A DNA stretch of 64,000 nt from Blumeriella jaapii. Lineage: Eukaryota; Ascomycota; Leotiomycetes; Helotiales; Drepanopezizaceae. The stretch spans positions 1,249,501 to 1,313,500 of the forward strand of contig VWND01000007.1 in NCBI GenBank assembly GCA_009599575.1, given 5' to 3'. The notes beneath the pieces were generated by a model that saw nothing but the letters and a program-made list of their open reading frames with translations, had not been told where the DNA came from and did not search any database. The first letter of the stretch is position 1, and each line of letters starts with the position of its first letter. The position numbers and the translations under genes are program-made. This document shows positions 22,925-35,235 of this stretch, in pieces.

Positions 22925-25269
22925 GTGTTATACGTAAAATCGTTTAATATTCTGTCGATTTCGTATAAAAAGATTAAAAACATTTCGACTGCTTTTTTTT
23001 TGAAAATCAGCTTGAAAGCGTATGCAATAATCTGGCAAATAAAAATTGAATAAGCAGTAGGTCGAAAAACTCGTTTTCGAATTGGTCGTTTAAAAGGTTT
23101 AAAAGGTGGCTTGTTTAAATTATCGATTATATTAAGCTGAAAGGCCATCGCGGCGAGGGCCTTCCTTCGGTTTTTAATATAATTATTTTTCGTAAAACAA
23201 AAAAGCTGTTCTAACGAAAAAAAAAAAAAAAAAAAAAAAAAAATAACGGAAAAAGGATCGTCAGCTTAAAAAAATGATGGAGTGATTTCTTATATTATTC
23301 CACTAACGTCGCCATCGAAATTGGCACCGCGAGTGAAATTCGACCTTTTCGCGCTCCGCATAGCGTCGTAAGCCTGTTATAATTGGTCAAAATTCTTATT
23401 ACGTTTCACAGCGTCGTTTTAATAGCGAAATTAAATCTTTCGGAAATACAAATAAAAAACTTTAATACAACGAGCGTAAAAAGCTGTAGGAGGGTAAAAC
23501 TTCGGCCAATAAAGCTTGCGTTTATTATAATTTAATAAAACTTAATATTCGGCCAACCAAGCTTTTTCTAGAATTATATTATGATTTCCGAGATTAATAA
23601 TTAAAAAAAAATAAACGATTATATTCGATTATTAATAATAAAATTAAAAAGCGTAAAATATATAATTAAATGGCCACGAGCTTTATTATATCTTTTTCCA
23701 AAAAAAAAGCCGGGAAAAGTTAAATTAAAAATTTTAAAAAAAAAAAAAAAACTTAATTAGCGCCGAATCGATTAACGCATAACCGTTCGTTTTAAAGTCG
23801 GCGAGCGCTTTCATTTTGTACGAAAGGCTATTTTTAATAAATATAACGGGAATTATTAATAAATCGCTATTAAAAAGCTTTCGAACGTTAAAATAACGCA
23901 TATCGCGCAATACGTTTAAAAAAAAAGCTTTGCTTAAGCCTGAGCGTTTCCTCGACTAGCGGAAAAGCCTTCGATTTCTTCGTATGCGTTTTGAAAATCG
24001 TTTGAAAAAAGGTTTTCGTTTTTATTATTATTATTAAAAAGCGAATCTTCGGCCGGCTCGATTTCGTTTACATCTACCAGCCTGGAAGAACCTTTAAGTA
24101 AAACCGAAGGTCGGCCCGTAAAAAATCGTGCAAATTAGCCTTTTTAAACTTTTTAATATAAAATAAAAAACGAGCGTTATCGTTGGTCCGATCGAAAAAA
24201 AAAAACGCCAGAAGGGGCGTTCTAGCGTAGAAAAAAAGAAAAAGCAGCAAAAGGCTAAAAAAAAGCTTGTAAAGCATTTGAACGATTTTCGTACGTACGA
24301 TTTGATTCGTAGTACGCTTTGGTTAAAAACCTACCATTTTAATAAATAGTAAACTTGGTTAAAAAGCGATTCGCGTATAAAATTCGTTTAGCCAACTGAT
24401 TTTATTTTTTTTATCGAACGGCGGTGAACCAATTTTTAAAAATCGTTGTACGCGCCTATTTAAATATAGTTTTTTTCGTAAACGCTTTGATATTTTATCG
24501 CGGAAAGCGTTCCGAAGCTGTTTGTCAGTTCGTATTTGAGCGTTCGCTGCGAAAATGGAAAATCGCAGGTAAAATCGCTAAAAATCGTCGTGCGTATTTA
24601 TTAAAAGTATTTTGAATTCGTTTTCGGCTTTTTAAACGTCGGAAAAGTCGGCCAGAAAATCAGCGATCTTTTTTATTAATTTTTCGGAAAATGTAAAATC
24701 GGAACGGTTTAAAATACGCGGGGTTAAAAACTCTTTTGCCACGCTTTCGGTCTGATCGAGTATATAATTTTTGCGTAATCGATCGCTAGCGAAATAATCG
24801 TAGTAAAATTCGAAATTGTCGAAAACTTTAGTTTTTTAATAGCGTGCTTTGTAATTTTTATTATTATTTAATTTAAATTTAAAGTTCGAAACGCGTTTTA
24901 TACGAGCTAGTCGAAAATCAATAAATAAATAGAAATTATAGCGTTTAAAAAGCGCGCTAAAGTTTTGGCCGTTATAAAAAGATTTAAAAAAAGTTCGCGA
25001 AAAGCGTAGAAATTGGTTTGCAGCGTTTATTAATTAAAATAAAACGTTGCGAAAAAAAGGAAAAGCAGTAAATTCGCGATTGGCAGAAATATGTTCGATA
25101 GATTTTATCAAACGCTCTGATTAAAAAGTCTGTCGCAGTCGTATAATCTCCAGAAATTATCGTTCGCGCTTTTACGCTTTTTTCAATTGATTTTGCAAAA
25201 GTTTCAACTGAATATTCTCAGCGCTAAACTGTAAAAAAAAAATGGCAGGCGAAGTGGTTAGCGCTCTGC
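22925..25269 (-). pseudogene. Element Z: gag and protease-to-RT linker remnant, right piece
   Basis: Minus strand. The stretch 23148-22929 is open and continues in frame into 2163-1646 when Y and one copy of the 4-bp duplication are removed, giving the region just ahead of the Z reverse transcriptase. Higher up (24640-23200) lie gag-like interrupted frames, including 24277-24074, which ends in a F-Y-L-K-V-L-P-G-W motif. A 23-A run (about 23220-23242) and a less damaged patch (23285-23380) interrupt the AT-rich sequence. The piece ends at the X2 insertion (duplication TCTGC). Confidence 0.65.
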
Positions 25270-25682
25270 TGTAAGGATTTAAAGGCAGGGAAACACTAGT
25301 TCAGACAATAGAGCTCAGATAAGGTTGGGTTGATAGTCAGACTGATCTCTACCTTCTACATCTCTAGTAAAAAACGTGTATAAGTACAAAAGGAGGGGTG
25401 GAGCCCTCGAGAAGAGTATTTCCCAGGAAACCAGGCGAATTCCATTTAGTATGCTTTTCCAGCCTCTATCCCGACTTTTTTTTATTCTTTTTAATATAAT
25501 TTTAATAACTGGTTTTTTAGCAATTATTCTTATAAAATGTTTTATTTAAATATCATTTTCAGCTTTTACAGTACTATCCGGCCTCCACGGTCTATCCGCA
25601 GAAAGTATTATTCGAGGGTTGGTAGGAGGCAGAGGGTTTTGGCGGATCATTTGATTTATACACGTAATATTGGTTTCTGACA
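25270..25682 (-). repeat. X2 3' LTR (413 bp)
   Basis: On the plus strand it runs from TGTAAGG to CTGACA. Same length and sequence as the X1 LTRs, reverse-complemented. Confidence 0.93.
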
Positions 25683-26152
25683 TTACCCCTCTCTAGGCCT
25701 TTGGTTTCCAAAGGCGACTGATTTCTTTATGCGTATGTTTCCGTGTATAGCGTGTGTTACGCTTTCGAATAACGTCCGCTTTCGGTCGTGAATTGTAGCT
25801 GTTTTTTTTGCTTTTGGTCGTGAATTATAGCTGTTTTGTTGTTTTGTTTTTTTTATTTTCGGTAGCGTTCGCATTTTCGTTTGAAAAAGCTTTTTTTTTT
25901 AAAATAGCCGCTATTTTTCTGCTTAATTTCTTTTTTTTCTTTTTTATTTTCATTTTTTCGTTAGCTTTTTTCTATTTTAATCAACTGTTTTTCGCCGCGT
26001 TCGCCGCGAACTTTTAAAATGCTTTTGATTTTTATTTGCTTTCGATGCGTCCGTTTAATTTTACGCGAAAGCATTATAACGGACTTTTTGCTTTTTTGCG
26101 TTTTCGAGTTTTTTAGCGTAAAATGCAACCGCTGCAAAGCTTCGCATATTTA

Positions 26153-26716
26153 ATGTTTTTCTGTAAATCCCCTAAACTTTTATTCGAATTCGCTTTTAAT
26201 TAGTTATAAGTTTTTGCCGTACGCGCTATCGAAGCGCAAACACTTTTCGCGGGCCTTAACGATTTTATAAATCGTTTCGATGCTGCTACCGCCGCTGCCG
26301 CTTTTTTTTTTTTTGCTGCCGAAACCAAAGCTTTTGCTAAAATCTTTATCGATTTTATTATTTACGACGCTTATATAAATCGTTTAAAAAAGAATAACGC
26401 TTCGGCTTTTATAATAGTCGGAAATCGTACGAATCGCGCCGCGGCTCGAGCTGCCGCTGCTGCTGCTGCGTCCGTTTCTGCCGATTTGGCGGCTGCTGCT
26501 GTTTTAGGAACTTTGGCTGCGCCGGCCTTTTTTTTTAACGACGTTAATATAAAACGTATTTTTCGATGTTTCGAAAACGTCGCTCGGACCCATTTTAACT
26601 AATTAAATCAAATTTTAAATTCCCACGAAAATATCGTAATTGCAATTTAGCATTCGATTACGGCTATCGTAGAAGCTTTGATTAGGGTAAGTCGAATATT
26701 TTGCGAATTCGTTTGA
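26153..26716 (+). pseudogene. Antisense open frame of X2, Ala-rich, unknown function
   Basis: 564 nt from ATG (26153) to TGA (26714-26716), opposite to X2 transcription. It has the same length as the X1 counterpart and stops at the same Gln-type codons, including two near codons 17 and 19. The Ala-rich centre is conserved. No known domain was recognised and no signal peptide or clear membrane segment is seen. Confidence 0.55.
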
Positions 26717-28378
26717 TATTAATTTTTTTTAGCCTGCCGCTGCTTTTGAGTTTGAAAAAAATAGCGATAACGATAGGAAAAAGAATAACGATAAAAATAA
26801 ATTGATTTAGCGGCGGTTCTAGGGTTTTTTAAATATTTTTTGTTTTTTTTTTTTTGCTTTTACGACGCGTATTTGTTACTGCTTTATTACTATCATTTGT
26901 CGTATCTTTCAAGTATTCTTTTACAATCTTTTTTGCGTTCGTAAAATAGTTTTTTGGCTTTTAAAAATCTTCGTTTAATAAATAGTTTTTTTATCGCACC
27001 AAGTAATATCGGCCCTTTTTTATATTTTTGTAAGCTTATATTAATTTGACTTCGTATTTTTCGGATTCTTAGAGTTTTATTATATTATTTTTCGGTTCGG
27101 TGTCGTTCCGACCTTGCCAAGGTTTTAATAGAAAAACGTGGAAAATATCGTGAATACGATATTACGGAAAAAGCTCGAATTAGTAAGCTTGGCCGTGCTC
27201 GTATATAATTCGCTTGATTTTGAAAAGCCTTAGATATTTATTTGAAAGCTTTCGAAAAGATCGCAGCTATCGAAGGTTTTTGATCGATAATAATATTTTA
27301 TCGCTTATTTGAAATCTAGTCTTTTTATGTTTAGCGTCGTAGAATCTTTTATGGTTCGCGTTGGCTTTTTTAGCTTTTTATTAAGTATTTCTTTTTCTTT
27401 TTGCAATATTCTAATTCGTTTTTCCGCTGACGGTACCCTTTTTTTTACGACGTCGCTTTCGACGTTGCTGCCAAGTTCTGGATGAAAGCCGTATAATATG
27501 CGAAAGGGAATAAAACCCGTGGAGGCGTATATCGAGTTGTTATACGTAAATTCGGCTAAAGCAAGCTTCGTAGCTTAATCGTTTTGTCGATAATCGCAGT
27601 ACGTGCGAAAGTAAAATTTTAAAACTTGATTTTGACGTTTCGTTTGGCCATTTGTTTAAAAATAAAAAGCGGTGCTTAATCGACGTCGTATTTGTAGGTG
27701 AAATATTATTAAAAACCAGAATTTATTAGTAAAAACTGATTTTTTGTTTGTAATAATCTTTTTAGGGCAGCTAAAATTTTTGTAAACGTGTTATATAAAT
27801 ATCTTAGCTAAATTTAAAGCTGAAATCGTTTTTTGTATCGGTATATATTTCGACAGCTTCGTATATCGGTTTATTATAACAAGTATCGAATCGTAAATAC
27901 GATTTCGTTTTTTGCTAGAAGGTAGATCCGTAATAAAGTTTATAATTATCTTTTCCTAGGATTTCGTAGGGGTCGAAAAAGAAGCTAATTCGCTATAGGG
28001 TCGGTGCTTTCTAAGCTTGCTTTTTTAGCATTTTTTATACGTATTAACGTAACGCTTTACGTCGCCTCGTAAACCAGGCCAGAAATACTTTTTTTCGATC
28101 AGTTTTAACGTTCGCCGAAAGCTTTAATAGCCGGCGGTCGGATCGTCGTAATTAATTTTTAATATTTCGCTTTTAATAACGTTTTTATTCGAAATATACG
28201 CACGTTTTTTGTAACGTAATAATTTATTTTGGCCTATACGCTAATGTTTTTCGGATCCGGCTCGACTGCTTTGCGAAGCCGATTCGTACGTTTTTTGTAA
28301 TACAAAAAAATCAGATTTTTGCAATTTAAAAATAGTTTTGTAAATCGGTTCTGCTAGCTCGTTATTAGCCGTTTCGGA

Positions 28379-28828
28379 TTATAGCAATACAGCGGCTACG
28401 CTCCGTGGTATATATTGTTTGCAATTAGTAATATTAGCAAAAGATAGTCCGGCGAAAAAGCTTTTTATTTGGCTTTTTTCCGTTTGCTTTTTACTTTTTG
28501 ATCCCGTTAACAAAAGCTTCGAATACTTATCGGCGCGAAGTAATTTATGCTTCGATTTTAAGCGTATTTTTATTGCGGAAAATATTTTAGAATTTCTTAA
28601 ATAAGCTAGTCTTAGCTTACGATGCAACGTAAGCAGCTGTTCGTTATTTTTTTTTAAATTTTTTTTTAAATCTGGCCGGCGAAAAAAACTATTCGCCGGA
28701 TTAAAAACTTTTGTTTTATATTCGATTGCAAAATCGTATTTAATTAGCTCGTCGGCCCATTTCGCTTGGCGTCCGTTTAGACGTTTTTTCGTAAAAAAGT
28801 ATTTCAGATTATAATAATTTATACGCAT
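28379..28828 (-). pseudogene. X2 RNase H end and pol connection (longest intact pol stretch)
   Basis: A 149-codon open stretch with R-I-N-Y-Y-N-L-K-Y-F, R-L-N-G-R-Q-A-K-W-A-D-E-L and F-N-P-A-N-S-F-F-R-R-P-D. It confirms that the stop seen at the same place in X1 (17438) was a Gln codon. It ends near I-P-R-S-V-A-A-V-L-L. Confidence 0.8.
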
Positions 28829-30867
28829 AATAATAACGTCGGAAGCGCTACGTAAATATTAGTTTTACTATTTGAAAGCGTGAATTATAACTATTAGCTT
28901 AGCGTCGTAAACTTCGTATTTTTGTTTTATAAGAAAAAGCTTTTTCGAATAGTATGCGATGGGATGCTAACGTGCTTTTGTATTTTTTCCGAATAATTGA
29001 AATAATATTCCGCTTATAGCGAATTTCGAAGCGTTTGTTTCGATTTAGATTTTTAATCGAAAGTCGAAATAGCGTAGAATCGGTGCTTAGCAAAACTTTT
29101 CTTTTAGAAGTAAAAAGGCAAGCTTCGCTTTAAATAAAAAACGAAAAGGGTCCGATATTTTTTTTCGTTGCATTTTTTTTAAAAGATTTGTAATAAATCG
29201 GCAAAGCTTAGCGTAGTTTTTAATAAAACGTTTGTAAAAATTGGTGAAACCTAAGAATATTTAAATATTTCGCCACGTAATAAAAAATGGCCATTTTCGA
29301 ATACTATTTATTTTCTTTGAGTCTATTTTAATTCTCGTAGAAGTAACGACGAAGCCTAGGAACTTAATCGTATTCGTATCGAAAGCATATTTTTTCAGAT
29401 TTTCGTAAAGTTTATTAATACGAAGTTTTTCGAAAACTTTTTTTACCGCGTTTGTATAATCGTCGGAGTTTTCGGAGAATATTAGAATATCGTCGAAGTA
29501 AATTATATACGTAATATTTACTAAACCGACTAAAGCTTGATTAATATACGCTTGGAAGATTGCTAATGCGTTCGAAAGGCCGAAAGGTAATACGCAGTAT
29601 TCGAAGTGTCCGTAACGAATGCGAAACGCAGTTTTCTATTTATTTTTTTCTTTTATTCGAAAACGGTGGTACGCCCAAGTGAAATCTAGCTTAATAAATA
29701 TTTTAGCTTTTTTTAAACGATCCAAAGTTTCGCTTATAAGGGATAGAAGAGTTCGATTTTTAACCGTAACTGCGTTTAAACCCTTATAATCGACGCATAA
29801 TCGTAAATTTCCGTTTTTTTTCGGTATGAATATTATCGGTGCGCCGGCAAAGCTAGTAAACCTTTTTATTCAGCTTTTTTTTAAGCTCGAATCGAGATAT
29901 TCGCGTAATTCGGTGAATTTAGATTCCGATAAAAAATAAATTGGTTTTCAAAAGGGGTTTTTCTTTTTTGCGAAATTTATTCGATGCTTTATAAGATGGT
30001 GAAAAGCTAGGGTAACCGCGGCGGTATCGTCGAATACGTCGGCGTAATCGTCGTATTTGGAGGGTAATTAGTATTGTTTTTTAATAGCTTTTTTTAAAAC
30101 GATACAAAACGCTTGCTTTCTTTTGGATTTTTTTTTAAAACGTTTGATTGTAACGAGATTAAATTGTAAACGTTCGATTGGGTATCGCCACGATTTAGTT
30201 CGAAAGCTTATAGCGGGGTCGATATTTCGTAATTAAAGGAATTCTAAAATAAGTAAAACCTTTGGGATATTTATATCGCAAACCACGAAATCGCTTTGTA
30301 TTTTTTTAGTTATTCTATAATTATTAATGGCGCGAATAAATTGCGTATACGTGCCGTAAATAGTTATTTCTTTTTTTTTAATCGTAGATAAATTAATACG
30401 TTTTTAAGTTGGTTTTCATTTATATTCAATTAATAACTTTTGAATTACGCAGTTTTTTTCCGCGCCGCAATCGATAAAAGCTCGTTTCGTACGAGTTTCG
30501 CTTTTGGCTTTTTTAATTTCGATTGAAATTATTATTTTTTGCTTTTCTTTTTCGCTCGATTTTGTTAGCAGCGACGAAATTAAAATCGAACGGAAGCTTT
30601 TTCCGAATTCTTAAATTTATTAGCTTCGGAGCAGTTTGGGGTTATATATTCTTTTTTATTATATTTATAACATTCGACTTTTGGACAATTGGCTATGCGA
30701 TGCTTTTTTTTTTGGCAGCGATTGTATTTCGAAAAATAAAAAAAGTCGTTAAAAATTCTAGGATTTTAAAGGATTTTGTTAGAATTGTCGTTTTTTCGCT
30801 TTCGTTTTTTTTTTTGTAACGTATTTTCGAATCGAGGACGGTATGTATCTGTTTTAGCCTTTAAGCC

Positions 30868-31865
30868 TTAATCGTAAGTATAAGTTTTTTCCTTTCTCTT
30901 TTTCTTACGCTCGTTTCGTCGTTTATTATCTTTTGTTTCGTCGCTAATGATTTTATTAACACTTTCGATACGACGAGCGATTAATATTAATTCTTCGTGC
31001 GAATTTATAACTGTAGTATTGCTTCGTTTAATAATTTCTTTTCGAAAAATAAATCGGAGTTTTGCGAAAAACATCTTTTTCCTAGTCGCATCGTCTGTTA
31101 TTTGCAACTGCTGTTCGAAATTATTTAAATAAGCAACGAAATCGTCAATTGATTTATGCTTTTTTTGCTTCGCTTTATCGTATGAATTCGAAGCCGCGAT
31201 TTCTCGATTTTCCGTATTTATCAGAAAATCCAATATCCATCTTTTGAAATCGTTTCATATAGTTCGAATATTCGTAGAACGTTGTTCGTATCCGGTCCAC
31301 TTTCTTTTTATTTTATCGTCGAAAGCTAGAACACAAGCGTTAATTTTTTTTTGATCAATACAGAATATTACTTTTTTATCCTGGCGGAAACTTCGCTCTG
31401 CACGCCGAATAAAAAATTAAGCTTTTTCAGTATTTTTCCTTCGATATATTAAAAAGTCTTTTATTTTTAATGCTTTTCGGCTCGAATTCGCTGTGTTTTT
31501 TACAAAAGATATAATATATTCAAAGGAAATGCTAGGTCGTTTTTAATAGGTATTATTGTCGTAATGCTTCGAAAATATCTTATAATAATCGCCGGCTTAA
31601 GTTATTTTCTGTTTTTTTCAATTGGGGCGGTATTAGAAAGTATAAAAACCTTTTTTTCGATATTTTCGAAAGCGTTAAATTCTCGTTGAAATTGTTTAAC
31701 CTTCTTTCGAAGTTCGTTTCGGCGTCTTAAGGTTTCTTCGAGTCTTTTAATTGTTTCGTAGACTCTTTTTTCAGTTTTTTTCTGCTTTATTTTAGCTCGT
31801 ATCTTTTTTATTTTTTTACGTTTATCGTTTTTTTTTTGTTCGGCGCGGGTTCGTTTATTAGCCAA
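30868..31865 (-). pseudogene. X2 gag
   Basis: Two open stretches, 31865-31602 (basic coiled coil) and 31233-30868 (capsid, with D-F-V-A-Y-L-N-N-F-E-Q-Q-L), match X1 gag at 14346-14595 and 14970-15338. The gap between them carries stops and a frame change. Confidence 0.8.
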
Positions 31866-32197
31866 ATAAATCAGGGTTTCGGTGGAAAGTCTTTCCGAAT
31901 CGCTTTAAGCGTGGCCTCCTTTAGTGATTTCTTCGATAGAAGGAATTGGGGAGTCGTCGCGCCCTGGTGGTGGGATGTTTTCGGCCCTTAATGAAACTGG
32001 TGACGTTAAAGGAGACGATAATACGGGGTTTTTCTGAACAGCCGAAAATGCTGGGTCTTTTTAAATAGCCGGAGGTGCTTGTTTTCTGCGAGTGCGAAAA
32101 GCTATGATATCGATAATAACGATATAAGTGTAATAATATAATAAAAGGTTGTTTTAATAATATCGAATTGCCGTTTCGATGGGTAGAAAAATTAAAA

Positions 32198-32609
32198 TAT
32201 AAAAATTTAAAAGCAGGAAAATACTAGTTTAAATAATAGAGCTTAGATAAAATTGGGTTGATAGTCAGACTGATTTCTACCTTTTATATTTCTAGTAGAA
32301 GGCGTGTATAAGTACAAAAGGAGGGATGGAGCCTTCGAAAAAAGTATTTCCCAGGAAACTAGGCGAATTCTATTTAGTATGTTTTCCAGTCCCTATCCCG
32401 ACCTTTTTTTATTTTTTTTAATATAACCCTAATAACTGGTTCCTTAGCAATCATTCCTATAAAATGTTTTACCTAAATGTTATTTCCAGCCTCCACAGTA
32501 CTATCCGGCTTCCACGGCCTATCCGCAGAGAGTACTATTCGAGGGTTGGTAGGAGGCAGAGGGTCTTGGCGGATCATCTGACTTATACACGTGATGTTGG
32601 TTCCTGACA
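32198..32609 (-). repeat. X2 5' LTR (412 bp)
   Basis: Plus-strand ends TATAAAA (RIP-altered TGTAAGG) and CCTGACA. It is followed directly by the TCTGC target duplication at 32610-32614. Confidence 0.93.
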
Positions 32610-32614
32610 TCTGC

Positions 32615-32897
32615 CTTTTCTTTTGTTTTTTTTTCTTCGAAAAAAAAACTGTTTTTCAGAAAAAAAAACTTCTGAGGAAGGCTGCTTTTTCGCTGATTAA
32701 AAAAAAAAAGGTTGAGATGTAATAGCAGAAGCTGAAAAGCTCTGTTAAAAAAAAGATCGTTAAACAGAAGCCATTTTTCGCAAAATGCGGAAATAAGCCT
32801 TTTTACGACCGGTCGATTATTTTAATATAACCCGTAAGAAATTCGAAGAAAAAAATAATTTACGCCGTCGCCAGCGTAAAAAAAAAGTTATTAATAA
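32615..32897. other. AT-rich sequence beyond X2, no gene seen
   Basis: Should continue element Z, into which X2 inserted. It is purine/pyrimidine-skewed (runs of A8-A11 and T8-T9), with no recognisable domain or open frame. The last part may already belong to the X3 remnant. Confidence 0.4.
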
Positions 32898-33347
32898 TAT
32901 AACGATTTAATCAATCGAAAGGCTAAGAAATTAGTTAATTGGTCGTCGTGTTTATATAATATAAAAAACGAGCTTTTGGTTTTGTAACAAAAATATTCAT
33001 TTAGAATTAATAATTGCAGAAGGCAGAGGTTGCTAAAAGGAAAGAGTCTTATATATATAATAGTTTCCACAGTTGATAGGAGACCCACCAGAAGACCAAG
33101 GAGCTTGCAGCTATACGTAGCTGCTGGGATGACACACGAGGTGGCAAAAAAGTGAATCGTCACATTATCAATTGTAAAAATTATTTATATATATAAAGCT
33201 TTTTTTTTTTAGCAACCTCTGCCTTTTGCAATTGTTAATTTTAAATAAATATTTTTATTACAAAACCAAAGGCTCGTTTTTTATACCATGTGAACACGGC
33301 GACCAGTTGACTGATCTCCCAGCCCTCCGACTGATTAGATCGTTATA
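32898..33347. mobile_element. Non-autonomous element with about 180-bp terminal inverted repeats
   Basis: The left arm 32898-33078 and right arm 33166-33347 are reverse complements over about 180 bases. Both begin TATAACGAT on their outer ends and share A-C-T-G-G-T-C-G and GCAGAGGTTGCTA blocks. The left arm differs from the right mainly by C-to-T and G-to-A changes. The unpaired centre (33079-33165) holds a small palindrome, GCAGCTATACGTAGCTGC. With TA-type flanks and no transposase this resembles a MITE or fold-back element. The family is not identified. Confidence 0.7.
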
Positions 33348-33353
33348 ATATAC

Positions 33354-33625
33354 GTCGTATACGAAACCATACGTATAAAAAAATCAATCGCTTTCAGGAA
33401 CCAAAGGCTTAAAAAAAGGATAATATTAAAAATCAATATTATTTATTTAAATCAAATAATTAGCCAAAGCTTTCTGCTTTTTACTAACCTTCGAATAATA
33501 TTTTCTACGAATAGGCCGTAAAGGCCGGATAGTGCTGTAAAGGCTGGAAATAATATTCAAATAAAACATTTTATAAAAGTGGTTGCTAAAAAACTAGTTA
33601 TTAAAATTATATTAAAAGGATTTTT
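33354..33625 (+). mobile_element. Truncated chromovirus end X3 at the AT-rich border
   Basis: 33360-33423 matches the end of the X1 internal region up to the polypurine tract. 33424 to about 33621 matches the first half of the 413-bp LTR, starting TATTAAAAA where X1 has TGTCAGGA. It is heavily C-to-T shifted and stops abruptly where base composition becomes normal. Only this 3' tip of a plus-strand copy is present. Confidence 0.75.
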
Positions 33626-34683
33626 TCGATGATAAGTTGGAATGAACTTTATCCCTCCACAGAATCCAATCAATTTCAACTGGCTTTATTCATCTACTTA
33701 TTGCATATTACATGCTCCAACACTGCCGGGCGATATGCTCGCAGCCAATTAAACAAGTGCAACGTAATTCACAGGCCGGGATTGATAGGATGGTAGTTTA
33801 CGGTCAGACCGACGGCAGGTTACTGTACACAGGATCTCGCAATACAATGTGTCGAAGAAAAAATAGAACGCTCTGGTCTCTGCAAGTGTCATCAGTAGCG
33901 TGTTTAAAACAGGAAAGCTGGTGACAACATCGTAGTTTAACCACGGATAGAGATATGGAACAAGAACCAGATATCAAATTATGGTTTGTCTAGAATGATT
34001 AGATCATCAAGAGATTCAAGAAAGACATGATGCTCGAATTTGCCATTAAGCCTCGTCTTGGTATCCTTGCCCAAATTCTATATCAAGTGATAGAAGGACT
34101 TCACAGCGCATGGCATGATATGCCTGTGAAAATTAGGTTCAGCAGGGGAAACGCAAAATACGGAAATCCAACTACTTAAAGAGGCATGAGACAGTAAGTT
34201 ATCCATCATCCATGTTGCATGTAAAGTCAACTAGGGAGCAAGGGCCTTGAAAATACGATACCATAAAACAACCACCACGTTCCGCTCCCTACGAGAAATC
34301 ATGCTTGCAAATGGTATTGGGTAGGCGATGTGAGTTACAAGATTTACACAGGAAACGATAAGATGGATCGATCCACTGGTCAGCCATTACAAAAACAAGT
34401 GCAGCGAGATCACGATCGAGGGACCGTGTTGCGTATACTGAAGTCGAAACCAGAAGCACACAGCGGGGTCAAGGTATTGAGCGAGCGTGGCTAGAAAAAC
34501 ATCAAAACAATCGCGTCACGCGAGCGTCAACAACGCGTCTTCTAAACTAGAGAGGACGGGGGCAGAAGTAACAGAAGCTTGTATTCCCTACAGACCGCAA
34601 GACCCAGAACGCCGAGGTGATTATCCCGTCCCATAATACAATTCCCACTCCCAGCTCAATAACTTCGTAAAGACCACAACCAT
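33626..34683. other. Intergenic, downstream of histone H4
   Basis: Normal base composition begins here. It holds no convincing gene: the open frames are short and without recognisable motifs. The part near 34683 is the likely 3' untranslated region and terminator of the minus-strand H4 gene. Confidence 0.5.

Positions 34684-35235
<552 letters not shown>

Larger units (their letters stand above)
25270..32609 (-). mobile_element. Full-length chromovirus X2 (sister of X1)
   Basis: A 7340-bp minus-strand element of the same family as X1. Its LTRs are 25270-25682 (3') and 32198-32609 (5'). Target duplications are perfect: TCTGC at 25265-25269 and TCTGC at 32610-32614. Internal order on the minus strand is gag (31865-30868), zinc knuckles (about 30740-30640), protease (about 30500), reverse transcriptase with its Y-F-D-D box (about 29500), RNase H (about 29150-28780), integrase (about 28250-27300) and chromodomain (about 27040-26950). 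Stops replace Gln and Trp codons throughout. Sites damaged in X1 are sometimes intact here and the reverse. Confidence 0.95.

Noticed and set aside
32110..34000. A telomere or subtelomere at the AT-rich block
   Set aside because: No TTAGGG-type repeats and no telomere-linked helicase sequence were seen; the block is simply nested retrotransposons.
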